Translations under genes and position numbers: made by a program
Part shown: one piece after another, positions 46,502 through 54,045 of the stretch
Position numbering within the stretch: position 1 is the stretch's first letter
How the letters are laid out: each line of letters begins with the position of its first letter
Source: Kiritimatiellia bacterium
GTDB lineage: Bacteria > Verrucomicrobiota > Kiritimatiellia > RFP12 > DVOR01
Direction of reading: 5' to 3'
Assembly (NCBI GenBank): GCA_017531445.1
Contig: JAFXKZ010000002.1
Location: forward strand, 389,286-453,285
DNA length: 64,000 bases
Notes under the pieces: model-generated
Told to the model about the DNA's origin: nothing
Database searches by the model: none
What the model saw: only the letters and a program-made list of their open reading frames with translations

Positions 46502-47791
46502 TTAAAAACCGGCTTCCAATTGCTGTTTCAATCCCACCAGATCCGTCTCAGCCGGTGCTGCGCCGGACTTCACGGCCGCCTCTGCCACTGCATACGAAAC
46601 AACGCTGTAAAGCCGGCGGTCAAAGGCTTTCGGAATGATGTATTGCGTCCCGAATTCTAATTTTTCATTGGGATAAAGCGCCTGCACATCTGCCGGGACA
46701 GGTTCACGCGCAAGCATCGCCAAGGCCATTGAAGCGGCGACTTTCATCTCCGTGTTGATGGTGCGTGCGCGCACATCAAGCGCACCACGGAAGAGGAACG
46801 GGAAGCCCAACACATTATTGATTTGGTTAGGATAGTCCGAGCGACCTGTTGCCATCACATAAGGTTTGTCGCCCATGGCAGCGGCGACCACCGCAGGCTC
46901 AATCTCCGGATCGGGATTGGCCATGGCAAAGATTGCAGGGAAGTCGGCCATCGTGCGGACATCTTCTCCCGAGAGCACATTCGCTGCAGAAACACCGATA
47001 AAGACATGTGCCCCGACAAGTGCATCCTTCAGCGTTGCCCCATCTGTCACGACCGCATGGCGACGCTTGTGCGAAGTCAAATCCGTACGATCCGCCCGGA
47101 TAATCCCTTTTGAATCGCACATGGTCAAATCCTTCACTCCGGCGGCTTTACACATATCTGCGATACGAATACCTGCCGCGCCTGCGCCATTAACCACCAC
47201 TTTCAAGTCGCCAAGCGAACGATTACTGATGTGGGCATAATTGATCACCCCAGCCACCGTAATCACCGCTGTCCCCCACTGGTCATCATGAAACACGGGG
47301 ATATCCAACTCCGCATCCAAAACATCTTCAATCTCAAAGCACGCCGGAGCAGCAATATCTTCCAGATTGATACCGCCATACATCGGAGCCAAAGCACGTA
47401 CCGCTTCAATCACACGTTTCGGATCGGTCTTTCCGGTATCTTTCCCCTCCATGCGGCAATGCGCCACAGGCACAGGCCAAGCATCCACATTCGCAAAGGT
47501 CTTGAAAAGTGCAGCCTTTCCTTCCATCACCGGAATAGAAGCTGCCGCACCCAAATCACCCAAGCCTAAAATCGCCGTTCCGTCAGAGACCACAGCCACA
47601 AGATTCTTCTTGCTTGTCAATTGGAAAACGCTATCCGGCTGCTCTGCAATCGCCTTCACCGCTTGCGCGACACCCGGCGTATAAGCCAAGCATAAATCCT
47701 TTTGAGTGGAAAGCGGTTTTGAAAGTGCCACACGCACCTTGCCGCCATCATGAAAATCAAAAACTTCTTCCTTTGTAATCTGAATCGCCAT
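46502..47791 (-). CDS. Malic enzyme (NAD(P)-dependent, oxaloacetate-decarboxylating)
   Basis: Oxidatively decarboxylates malate to pyruvate. About 429 residues, the short bacterial form without a phosphotransacetylase domain. DLCLAYTPGVAQAV, SDGTAILGLGDLGA, metal-site region IPVFHDDQWGTAV and the Rossmann motif VVNGAGAAGIRIADM are visible. The ATG at 47791 matches the family N-terminus (MAIQITKEEVFDFH); the frame extends to 47863 without support. With fumarase and PPDK it suggests a C4/pyruvate-PEP node. Confidence 0.94.
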   Translation of the reverse strand: MAIQITKEEVFDFHDGGKVRVALSKPLSTQKDLCLAYTPGVAQAVKAIAEQPDSVFQLTSKKNLVAVVSDGTAILGLGDLGAAASIPVMEGKAALFKTFANVDAWPVPVAHCRMEGKDTGKTDPKRVIEAVRALAPMYGGINLEDIAAPACFEIEDVLDAELDIPVFHDDQWGTAVITVAGVINYAHISNRSLGDLKVVVNGAGAAGIRIADMCKAAGVKDLTMCDSKGIIRADRTDLTSHKRRHAVVTDGATLKDALVGAHVFIGVSAANVLSGEDVRTMADFPAIFAMANPDPEIEPAVVAAAMGDKPYVMATGRSDYPNQINNVLGFPFLFRGALDVRARTINTEMKVAASMALAMLAREPVPADVQALYPNEKLEFGTQYIIPKAFDRRLYSVVSYAVAEAAVKSGAAPAETDLVGLKQQLEAGF

Positions 47792-48491
47792 ATCCACCCT
47801 CTCTTGTTGAGGCAACCTTCGTAAGATAAAAATAGGAGAAAACGGAGATAGTATACCACACAATCACCCATTCCGCGCTTCACGTGTAACTTTCCGATGT
47901 CGCTCAAAGATGCTGTGGGAGGCGATCAACGGAGACTGGGAGAATGCGCGTAGCGGAAACATCACATGGCTTCAATGGCTGAAGCCTTTCATTCCAACCG
48001 AATGATGTCACAGCGGCATACTCCCGCAGAGGCAAACTTCAGCGTTGCCTCCAAAGCGGATTGCAATGACAGCCGCGGTGAGGATGAAGGACGGCGACAA
48101 GGTACAGCCGCGCAATGAGACGTGCGCCTTTCAGACTTTCGGGATCCCGATGCGGAAGGAAGAGGCGCATCACGCCGTCAGCCCCCGACCTGCGTGCTTT
48201 TCAACATCGGCGAAATGGCCGCATGAAAAGAGATCCTCTTTGCAAAAAGATTTGGCAAGGCCTAATAGAACCTGCGTTATTTTTGCTTCTAAAGCCCCGG
48301 AAGAGTTCGGCATTCCAACGGACTTTTCATCTCAAAATTGCATCTGTCTGAAATGTAAAAAACAGCGTCTACCATCGCCTCATCCCTCACACACGTCAGC
48401 GAACTGCGTATCTCTTTTTCAACTCTTCCAAAGAGAGGGCAAATGAAAAACAACGTTCCTGCCCACAGAAGTCTCCAAATATGAAATATCA
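47792..48491. other. Divergent intergenic region, no gene supported
   Basis: About 700 bases between malic enzyme and folD. The plus frame 48045-48446 has poor protein character. The region contains one copy of the intergenic motif, AACATCGGCGAAA at 48203, and no recognisable RNA. Confidence 0.5.
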
Positions 48492-48520
48492 TTGAGCAAC
48501 GCCTGTAAATGTGCTATTAT
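48492..48520 (+). promoter_or_regulatory. folD operon promoter
   Basis: TTGAGC (48492-48497), a 17-base spacer, TATTAT (48515-48520), 27 bases before the folD ATG, which is preceded by GGAG. Confidence 0.7.
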
Positions 48521-48546
48521 GCAAGTGAAATGGAGTTCTAACGATT

Positions 48547-49440
48547 ATGGCAGCAGAATTGATTGATGGTAAGCTCCTTGCGGCAACCATGCGCGCAGAA
48601 ATCCGCCAAAAGGTGCTTGAACTCAAAGCCACCTCCGGGATTACACCCGGTCTCGGTGTGATACTGGTAGGCGATGATCCGGCGTCCCGTTCATACGTCA
48701 CAGCCAAGGAACAGGCACTTGCCGCAGCCGGCATGCATTCGGAAGATATCCGGCTTCCGGCCTCGACCTCTCAGGAAGAATTGCTTGCAATCATTCAACG
48801 GCTTAATGCAACCCCGGAAATTCATGGCATTTTAGTGCAATTGCCCTTGCCGGAAGGCTTGGATGAAGCCGCCGTGATTCGTGCGATTGCTCCGGAAAAA
48901 GATGTTGATGGATTCACGCCTGTGAATGTAGGGCGCATGATGATTGGAGAGCCCTGCTTCCTGCCCTGCACACCGCATGGTGTCATTCAAATGTTGTTAC
49001 GCTCCGGAGTTGAGACAAAAGGCAAACACGCGGTCGTTGTCGGGCGCAGCAACATTGTTGGAAAACCGGTAGCGCAGCTCCTCGCCCGAAAGGCGAAAGG
49101 TGGTAATGCCACGGTTACACTCTGCCATACGGCCACCACCGATTTGGCGGCCTTCACGCGTCAGGCCGACATCTTGATTGTTGCCTCCGGCCGCCCCAGT
49201 ACGGTCACCGGAACGATGGTCAAGCCCGGCGCGGTCGTCATTGATGTGGGGGTCAACCGTGTGCCCTGTGCCACGACAAAAAGCGGCTATCGACTCTGTG
49301 GCGACTGTGATTTTGAATCGGTCTCGGCCGTCGCTTCAAAGCTCACACCGGTGCCCGGAGGCGTTGGTCCCATGACAATCACAATGTTGCTTGAAAACAC
49401 CTATCAGGCGGCTGTCAATACATTGCAGAGGGATTTATGA
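48547..49440 (+). CDS. folD: Bifunctional methylene-THF dehydrogenase/cyclohydrolase
   Basis: Interconverts 5,10-methylene-THF and 10-formyl-THF. 297 residues. Catalytic tyrosine/lysine region [11 protein letters not shown], the [13 protein letters not shown] signature, [11 protein letters not shown], and the closing [15 protein letters not shown]. Its stop overlaps the start of the next gene (ATGA), so the unknown 652-residue protein is translated from the same message. Confidence 0.96.
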   Translation: MAAELIDGKLLAATMRAEIRQKVLELKATSGITPGLGVILVGDDPASRSYVTAKEQALAAAGMHSEDIRLPASTSQEELLAIIQRLNATPEIHGILVQLPLPEGLDEAAVIRAIAPEKDVDGFTPVNVGRMMIGEPCFLPCTPHGVIQMLLRSGVETKGKHAVVVGRSNIVGKPVAQLLARKAKGGNATVTLCHTATTDLAAFTRQADILIVASGRPSTVTGTMVKPGAVVIDVGVNRVPCATTKSGYRLCGDCDFESVSAVASKLTPVPGGVGPMTITMLLENTYQAAVNTLQRDL

Positions 49441-51395
49441 GCGACTCCGGCATTCTTCGCCTCGGCCCGGAACCCTTTGCAAAAGACGCAAAAGGGATGC
49501 TTGCTACACGCATCGGCACCATCTTCTTGCGAACGCCGGGCTTGGTCACGCTGAAGGGCATCCACGCCATGCAACGAATGGCATGGATTGAAACATTGAA
49601 CCGTCGCCGCGAAGAGGCCGGGAAACCCCCGCTGACAGAGGCCGAAGAAGCCGCAGAAATTGCAGAAAGCGTAGACCTGCTTTTTGATGAAAACTACGCA
49701 CTCATCCGCCCGGATCCCAAAAATATGCCATTGGCCATTCGGGGCGATGAGCTCTTGCAACAATTCGTTTCCAAGCGTAAAATCCGCTATCTCAACATTC
49801 AAAACAAGCAGGTACGCGATGCCCTCCGCACCAGAGGCGAAGCATGGCGTATGGCACCTGTGCCGCGTTTTGAAGAAGAAATCCGCACAATGATTGAGAA
49901 TGCGCGTGTCGGAATCAACGGCAGGGCGATTTATTTTTACAATCATCTGACCGGTACACGCTTTTTAACGCTGACCAATTTCCGTTCACTTGAAGCTTTG
50001 CCCAATGATGAATTGCGCGCACACTTGGCAGAAATCACAAGTAATCTCCAGCGAAAAAACCGATTTGCCAATCCGGAAATCGACTTCTTGCCGCGCGGTG
50101 CCATGCCGATAGACGCCTTCACCAAATACGATTTTGAAACCATCAGCGATGAGGCGTTGCGCACGGCCTACGGGCGGTTGCTCGCTTTATTTACCACATC
50201 TGTCCACGAGCCCTGCCTGCTTCGCGATGACATTGAAGATCCGGGTTGGCGCAAGGCACTTTCTGCCGTCCTGGTTCAGAAGGCCAATGAAACCGGTGTC
50301 GCCGCCATTATTGAAGGGCTTTCACCGGAATTCTTCATGCAAATCGAGTGGTTGCCGGGCGGGCGCGTGGAAGAGGGCGAACTCTTCTTTGATTCCATTT
50401 TCGCAGAAGCCGATGCCAATCCGAAAGATGAACAACTGCGCAGACTGTGCGACCATCGTGCGCGCGCCATCCTGTTTAACTATCTGCGCGAGTATTCACA
50501 GATTGAATATGTCAATATCGGGCGTACGCGCCGCTCCCTCTCCGGACGGAAAGGCCAGGGTCCACGCGCACTCGTTTACATCGTAGAGATGAAAGAACGG
50601 CATCGTCCGCAACCGGCCGTAAAGATTATCCGCATCCAGCGTTGGACCGTCGCCTCCCATCTGGCAGAAGGCAAACCACTGTTGCAGTCGATGATGGAAG
50701 CGGAAGACTACACGGATTACGTTATGGATCGCCGGCTCGGAGCGCGGCAACTTGGCATGCATCTTCCCTCCTTTATGTTGCCGCGCACCTTCCGGGAAAC
50801 CGTCTGCGACCGTAATGGAGGCTGTTATCACATTTGGACAGGCTACTTTGAACGCGATTATATCTCCGGCTGTGCAACGAATAAAATCCCGGAGAACTTC
50901 TACGCTTCTGAAGCATTCTGCCAATGCTTTTTCCGACTGCTTGGACAAGCCGCAGCCCCCAATCTAATTGTAGGCCGAGCCACGGTTGATGGTGGGAAAA
51001 CCATCTTTGACGATGGAGACGAAGTCATCGTAATGAATGGACTCGGTCTGCCGGAACGGCTGGTCCTCTCCGAGCCTACCGGGTCGTTTCTCAACTACCG
51101 ACGCGCGTATACCGAAACAATCGGCGACTATGCTGCGGCATTGAATAAACGCAAGCATCTCATTCCCAACTTTGAGGTCATGGCGCAACTCTATGTTGAA
51201 GCCTTTGAAGATGAATTGGCAAGAATCCAAAGGGTTTACCGCGAACACAGGGCCGGATTTGATGCCCTCTTCCGGGATCAACAGGTTGATGAAAATGGTT
51301 CCATGGCCTATCGCTGGCGTTGTGTTCTCAAACGGTTGGACGATGTAAACGCGCATGCGTTGGCGGTTCACCTGCGTGACTACATCAATTTCTGA
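49437..51395 (+). CDS. Uncharacterised 652-residue protein coupled to folD
   Basis: No family recognised. Cytoplasmic, charged, no signal peptide or membrane helix. Some features recall a very divergent kinase-like fold: [10 protein letters not shown] could be a beta-3 lysine strand, followed by a helical stretch ([20 protein letters not shown]), then [24 protein letters not shown], where DDGDE might take the place of the metal-binding DFG. These are weak resemblances by eye. The ATG overlaps the folD stop by four bases. It may be restricted to this bacterial group. Confidence 0.8.
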   Translation: MSDSGILRLGPEPFAKDAKGMLATRIGTIFLRTPGLVTLKGIHAMQRMAWIETLNRRREEAGKPPLTEAEEAAEIAESVDLLFDENYALIRPDPKNMPLAIRGDELLQQFVSKRKIRYLNIQNKQVRDALRTRGEAWRMAPVPRFEEEIRTMIENARVGINGRAIYFYNHLTGTRFLTLTNFRSLEALPNDELRAHLAEITSNLQRKNRFANPEIDFLPRGAMPIDAFTKYDFETISDEALRTAYGRLLALFTTSVHEPCLLRDDIEDPGWRKALSAVLVQKANETGVAAIIEGLSPEFFMQIEWLPGGRVEEGELFFDSIFAEADANPKDEQLRRLCDHRARAILFNYLREYSQIEYVNIGRTRRSLSGRKGQGPRALVYIVEMKERHRPQPAVKIIRIQRWTVASHLAEGKPLLQSMMEAEDYTDYVMDRRLGARQLGMHLPSFMLPRTFRETVCDRNGGCYHIWTGYFERDYISGCATNKIPENFYASEAFCQCFFRLLGQAAAPNLIVGRATVDGGKTIFDDGDEVIVMNGLGLPERLVLSEPTGSFLNYRRAYTETIGDYAAALNKRKHLIPNFEVMAQLYVEAFEDELARIQRVYREHRAGFDALFRDQQVDENGSMAYRWRCVLKRLDDVNAHALAVHLRDYINF

Positions 51396-51426
51396 ATGAA
51401 ATGCGCCTGCAGTACAGAGCACTGCC

Positions 51427-52575
51427 ATGGAAAAGAAACCGCAATCTGCAATGTCTACCAATAACGATACAGCACAAACTGTTTGCAATCACACTGAAAT
51501 GACCGCACCGCCTTCTCGGCCGCAACGATTACTTTCATTGGATGTGATGCGCGGCTTGGATATGTTTTTTCTCGTTGTTATTGGACCAATCCTGACCACG
51601 TGGCAGCGTATTTGGGGACTTCCTGCGTGGCTGAACACACAGTTGCGCCACGTTAATTGGGAGGGGCTCACGGCATGGGATCTCATTATGCCGTGGTTCA
51701 TTTTTATGTGTGGCGCAGCAATTCCCTTTGCACTTCCCAAACGGCTGAAGAATGGTCGTGCCGGATGGAACTACTGGTCACACGTTCTCGGACGTGTAAG
51801 CTTGCTGTGGATCCTTGGGATGATTGTGCAAGGGAACCTGCTTTCGCTCAATCCATCAATGATAAGCCCCTATAACAACACGCTTCAAACCATCGCCGCC
51901 GGTTACTTGATTGCAGCGCTGTTGCTGCTCATCCGTAATCGTACCATTCGTTATCTTATCCCCCTTCTGCTTGCAGCGGCCTATGGAATGACATTGGCAT
52001 TCTTTGGCGATTACACCCCGCAAGGCAATATCGCCGTTCGTATAGAGCAATGGCTTTTGCCGATGAATCGTGACGGCTACAGTTGGGTGCTCACCACCCC
52101 GATGTTTGGTGTAATGACCCTTTGCGGAATGTTCTGTACGGAGGTGTTACGCAATAAATGCACAGCTGCACGCAAAATCTTTTCCTTGCTTTTGCTCGGC
52201 ATTGGACTGCTTTTCGGAGGAATGCTGCTTGGATGTTGGGAACCTGCCATCAAGCGGATCTACACCGTCAGCTTCACGTTTCAAGCACTTGGCTGGGGTG
52301 TTTTGATGTTAACGGTGCTCTATTTTGTTATTGATGTCTGCCGGATAAAGCGTGGCTGGGGGCTTCTTTCGCTTTACGGACGCCGGGCATTGACGGCTTA
52401 TCTTTGCGGAACGCTTTTTTGGCATCCGCTGAATGTCTTGGCGCAAACGCTCACATACGGCATGACTTACTGGATTGGCGCGAAAAGCTATCCGCTTGTC
52501 CAGGTTTCTTTTGCAACGCTCCTCCTGACGCTACTGCTCTATTTCCGAGATCGGCGCAACCGGAAACACACCTGA
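51427..52575 (+). CDS. DUF5009/HGSNAT-like membrane acyltransferase family protein
   Basis: 382 residues with about ten helices after a polar N-terminus of 35 residues. SLDVMRGLDMFFLVVIGP and WEGLTAWDLIMPWFIFMCGAAIP are the family hallmarks shared with the gene at 22164. Ends with a basic tail. Putative transmembrane acetyl transfer to a sugar, substrate unknown. Follows the 652-residue gene by 31 bases, so possibly the third gene of the folD unit. The ribosome binding site is weak. Confidence 0.8.
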   Translation: MEKKPQSAMSTNNDTAQTVCNHTEMTAPPSRPQRLLSLDVMRGLDMFFLVVIGPILTTWQRIWGLPAWLNTQLRHVNWEGLTAWDLIMPWFIFMCGAAIPFALPKRLKNGRAGWNYWSHVLGRVSLLWILGMIVQGNLLSLNPSMISPYNNTLQTIAAGYLIAALLLLIRNRTIRYLIPLLLAAAYGMTLAFFGDYTPQGNIAVRIEQWLLPMNRDGYSWVLTTPMFGVMTLCGMFCTEVLRNKCTAARKIFSLLLLGIGLLFGGMLLGCWEPAIKRIYTVSFTFQALGWGVLMLTVLYFVIDVCRIKRGWGLLSLYGRRALTAYLCGTLFWHPLNVLAQTLTYGMTYWIGAKSYPLVQVSFATLLLTLLLYFRDRRNRKHT

Positions 52576-52603
52576 GATATCCTGCAAAACATATTTATTT
52601 TGC

Positions 52604-52633
52604 TTGACTTAAGTCATTCAAAAAGAGCATAAT
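52604..52633 (+). promoter_or_regulatory. Promoter of the ftsB-like gene
   Basis: TTGACT (52604-52609), an 18-base spacer, CATAAT (52628-52633). The predicted start near 52640 lies after the first in-frame GTG (52638) and so favours the GTG at 52656. Confidence 0.6.
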
Positions 52634-52655
52634 AAGGGTGATTGGAGTTTTTGCT

Positions 52656-52937
52656 GTGAATGATGTAATGCGTTATTTAATGTTTTCAGTCCTCGGATTG
52701 GCAGTGCTCGTCAGCCTCTCAATCGCGGTAAAGTATTCCATTCCCAAGCAACGCGAATGGCAGGAAAATCAGGCACGACGCGACGCGCTTCAGCTGGAAG
52801 TTGAGCAGGTTCGCGCTGAAATCACCCAGACAAAGCGGAATATTGACCGCTTCAAAACATCGCCTTATTTCATTGAACGTCTTGCCCGGTCAAACCATCG
52901 TGTGGCAGACAATGAGATTGTCTTTATCTTTCAGTAA
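52656..52937 (+). CDS. FtsB/DivIC-like septum formation initiator
   Basis: 93-residue single-pass membrane protein: N-terminal helix YLMFSVLGLAVLVSLSIAV, then a coiled coil (NQARRDALQLEVEQVRAEIT, QTKRNIDRFKTSPYFIERLAR) and the short tail DNEIVFIF. FtsB bridges FtsL and FtsQ in the divisome. GTG start at 52656 with GGAG eight bases upstream; the frame to 52638 would begin before the predicted transcript start. Confidence 0.8.
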   Translation: MNDVMRYLMFSVLGLAVLVSLSIAVKYSIPKQREWQENQARRDALQLEVEQVRAEITQTKRNIDRFKTSPYFIERLARSNHRVADNEIVFIFQ

Positions 52938-52946
52938 TCCTCAAAC

Positions 52947-52982
52947 ACGCCGCACATTTCAAGCGCGGCGTTCTGTTTTTTA
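52947..52982 (+). terminator. Intrinsic terminator between ftsB-like gene and lpxI
   Basis: Stem ACGCCGC/GCGGCGT with an 11-base loop followed by TCTGTTTTTT. lpxI begins 15 bases later, so it may be read by partial read-through. Confidence 0.7.
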
Positions 52983-52996
52983 GGACATTTTCCTTT

Positions 52997-53836
52997 ATGA
53001 TTCCAGACGAATTGCTCATTTTTGCCGGGCGTGGCGAATATCCGATTTATGCATTAGAAGGTGCACGTGCAGCAGGAGTAAAAAAAATCTATGTTGCAGG
53101 TGTGCGTGGAATGGCCTCCAAAAAACTTCTCAAAATGGCCGATCATGCGGTTGTATTTGGCGTTGGTGAGCTTCAGTCTGCACTTGAATGGCTCTCTGCA
53201 AGCGGCATCAAACAAATGATGCTCGTCGGGCAAATCACACCATTGGCACTCTTTCGCACACGCTTTGATGCCTTTACACGCAAGTTATTAACCGCGCTCC
53301 CAGTAAAGAATGCGCACACAATTTTCGGGAAAATCATTGAAGAAATTGAAAAGCGCGGCGTGGAGGTTATCCCCTCCTCGTGCTTTATGCATGAACATCT
53401 TCCCGGCGAAGGACTGCTCACGAATCGACCGCTTACCGACCTTGAACAACGCGATATTACGTTTGGTCACCACGCAGCCATGGGCGTTTGCGACCTTGAC
53501 ATTGGACAAACAATCCTCGTGAAAGAAGGGATGGTTTTGGCGGTAGAAGCCTTTGAAGGCACCAATGCCACCCTCCGGCGCGGTGCCAAATTGGGCGGAA
53601 AAGGTGCCGTAATGATTAAGGTGGCCAAACGGGATCATGATATGCGCTTTGATATTCCCGTCTTTGGAGAACATACGGTGAGACTTTGCAAAAAGTGCGG
53701 GATTACAGCCGTAGCATTCCAGGCCGGGCGTTTGGTGATGATTCAAAAGGCCCGCGTGGTTGAGCTTGCCAATCGCTATGGTATCGCACTTTTGGGTTTG
53801 GACTCCGGCTTGCCGGCTGCGCCACTGGAACCATAA
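52997..53836 (+). CDS. lpxI: UDP-2,3-diacylglucosamine pyrophosphatase LpxI
   Basis: Hydrolyses UDP-diacylglucosamine to lipid X in lipid A synthesis, replacing LpxH. 279 residues, DUF1009 fold: LIFAGRGEYPIYALEGARAA at the N-terminus, EVIPSSCFMHEHLPGEG, and the C-terminal catalytic segments AVEAFEGTNATLRRG and DMRFDIPVFG. Direct evidence of a lipid A-bearing outer membrane. Confidence 0.92.
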   Translation: MIPDELLIFAGRGEYPIYALEGARAAGVKKIYVAGVRGMASKKLLKMADHAVVFGVGELQSALEWLSASGIKQMMLVGQITPLALFRTRFDAFTRKLLTALPVKNAHTIFGKIIEEIEKRGVEVIPSSCFMHEHLPGEGLLTNRPLTDLEQRDITFGHHAAMGVCDLDIGQTILVKEGMVLAVEAFEGTNATLRRGAKLGGKGAVMIKVAKRDHDMRFDIPVFGEHTVRLCKKCGITAVAFQAGRLVMIQKARVVELANRYGIALLGLDSGLPAAPLEP

Positions 53837-53857
53837 GTTTTCGTAAGATCCCCTCTC

Positions 53858-53892
53858 ACATGGCAGCCTTGCCGCTGCCATGTGTTATTTTG
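53858..53892 (+). terminator. Intrinsic terminator after lpxI
   Basis: Stem ACATGGCAG/CTGCCATGT with an 8-base loop, followed by GTTATTTTG. A longer ppdK frame would begin inside this hairpin, which argues against that start. Confidence 0.8.
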
Positions 53893-53930
53893 CATCTATC
53901 ATACGGCAACCCGCCATTGATTTTTCCGAT

Positions 53931-53959
53931 TTGCCAATGTGCAATATTTATGGTATTTT
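53931..53959 (+). promoter_or_regulatory. Likely ppdK promoter
   Basis: TTGCCA (53931-53936), a 17-base spacer, TATTTT (53954-53959), about 85 bases before the ppdK ATG. Confidence 0.5.
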
Positions 53960-54045
53960 ATTCTTTTCACCTCGATTGGGGGGATAAACGTTTTCATCTA
54001 TGCAGTTTTGAGTCGCCTTTCATGCGCTTAAAGGAAAGAGAAACA

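Noticed and set aside
48045..48446. 133-residue plus-strand ORF upstream of folD
   Set aside because: Poor protein character and no start signal; it crosses one copy of the intergenic repeat.
53860..54045. Longer N-terminus for pyruvate phosphate dikinase starting at 53860
   Set aside because: The extra 62 residues are unlike the family, the ATG lies in a terminator hairpin, and a good ribosome site precedes the ATG at 54046.
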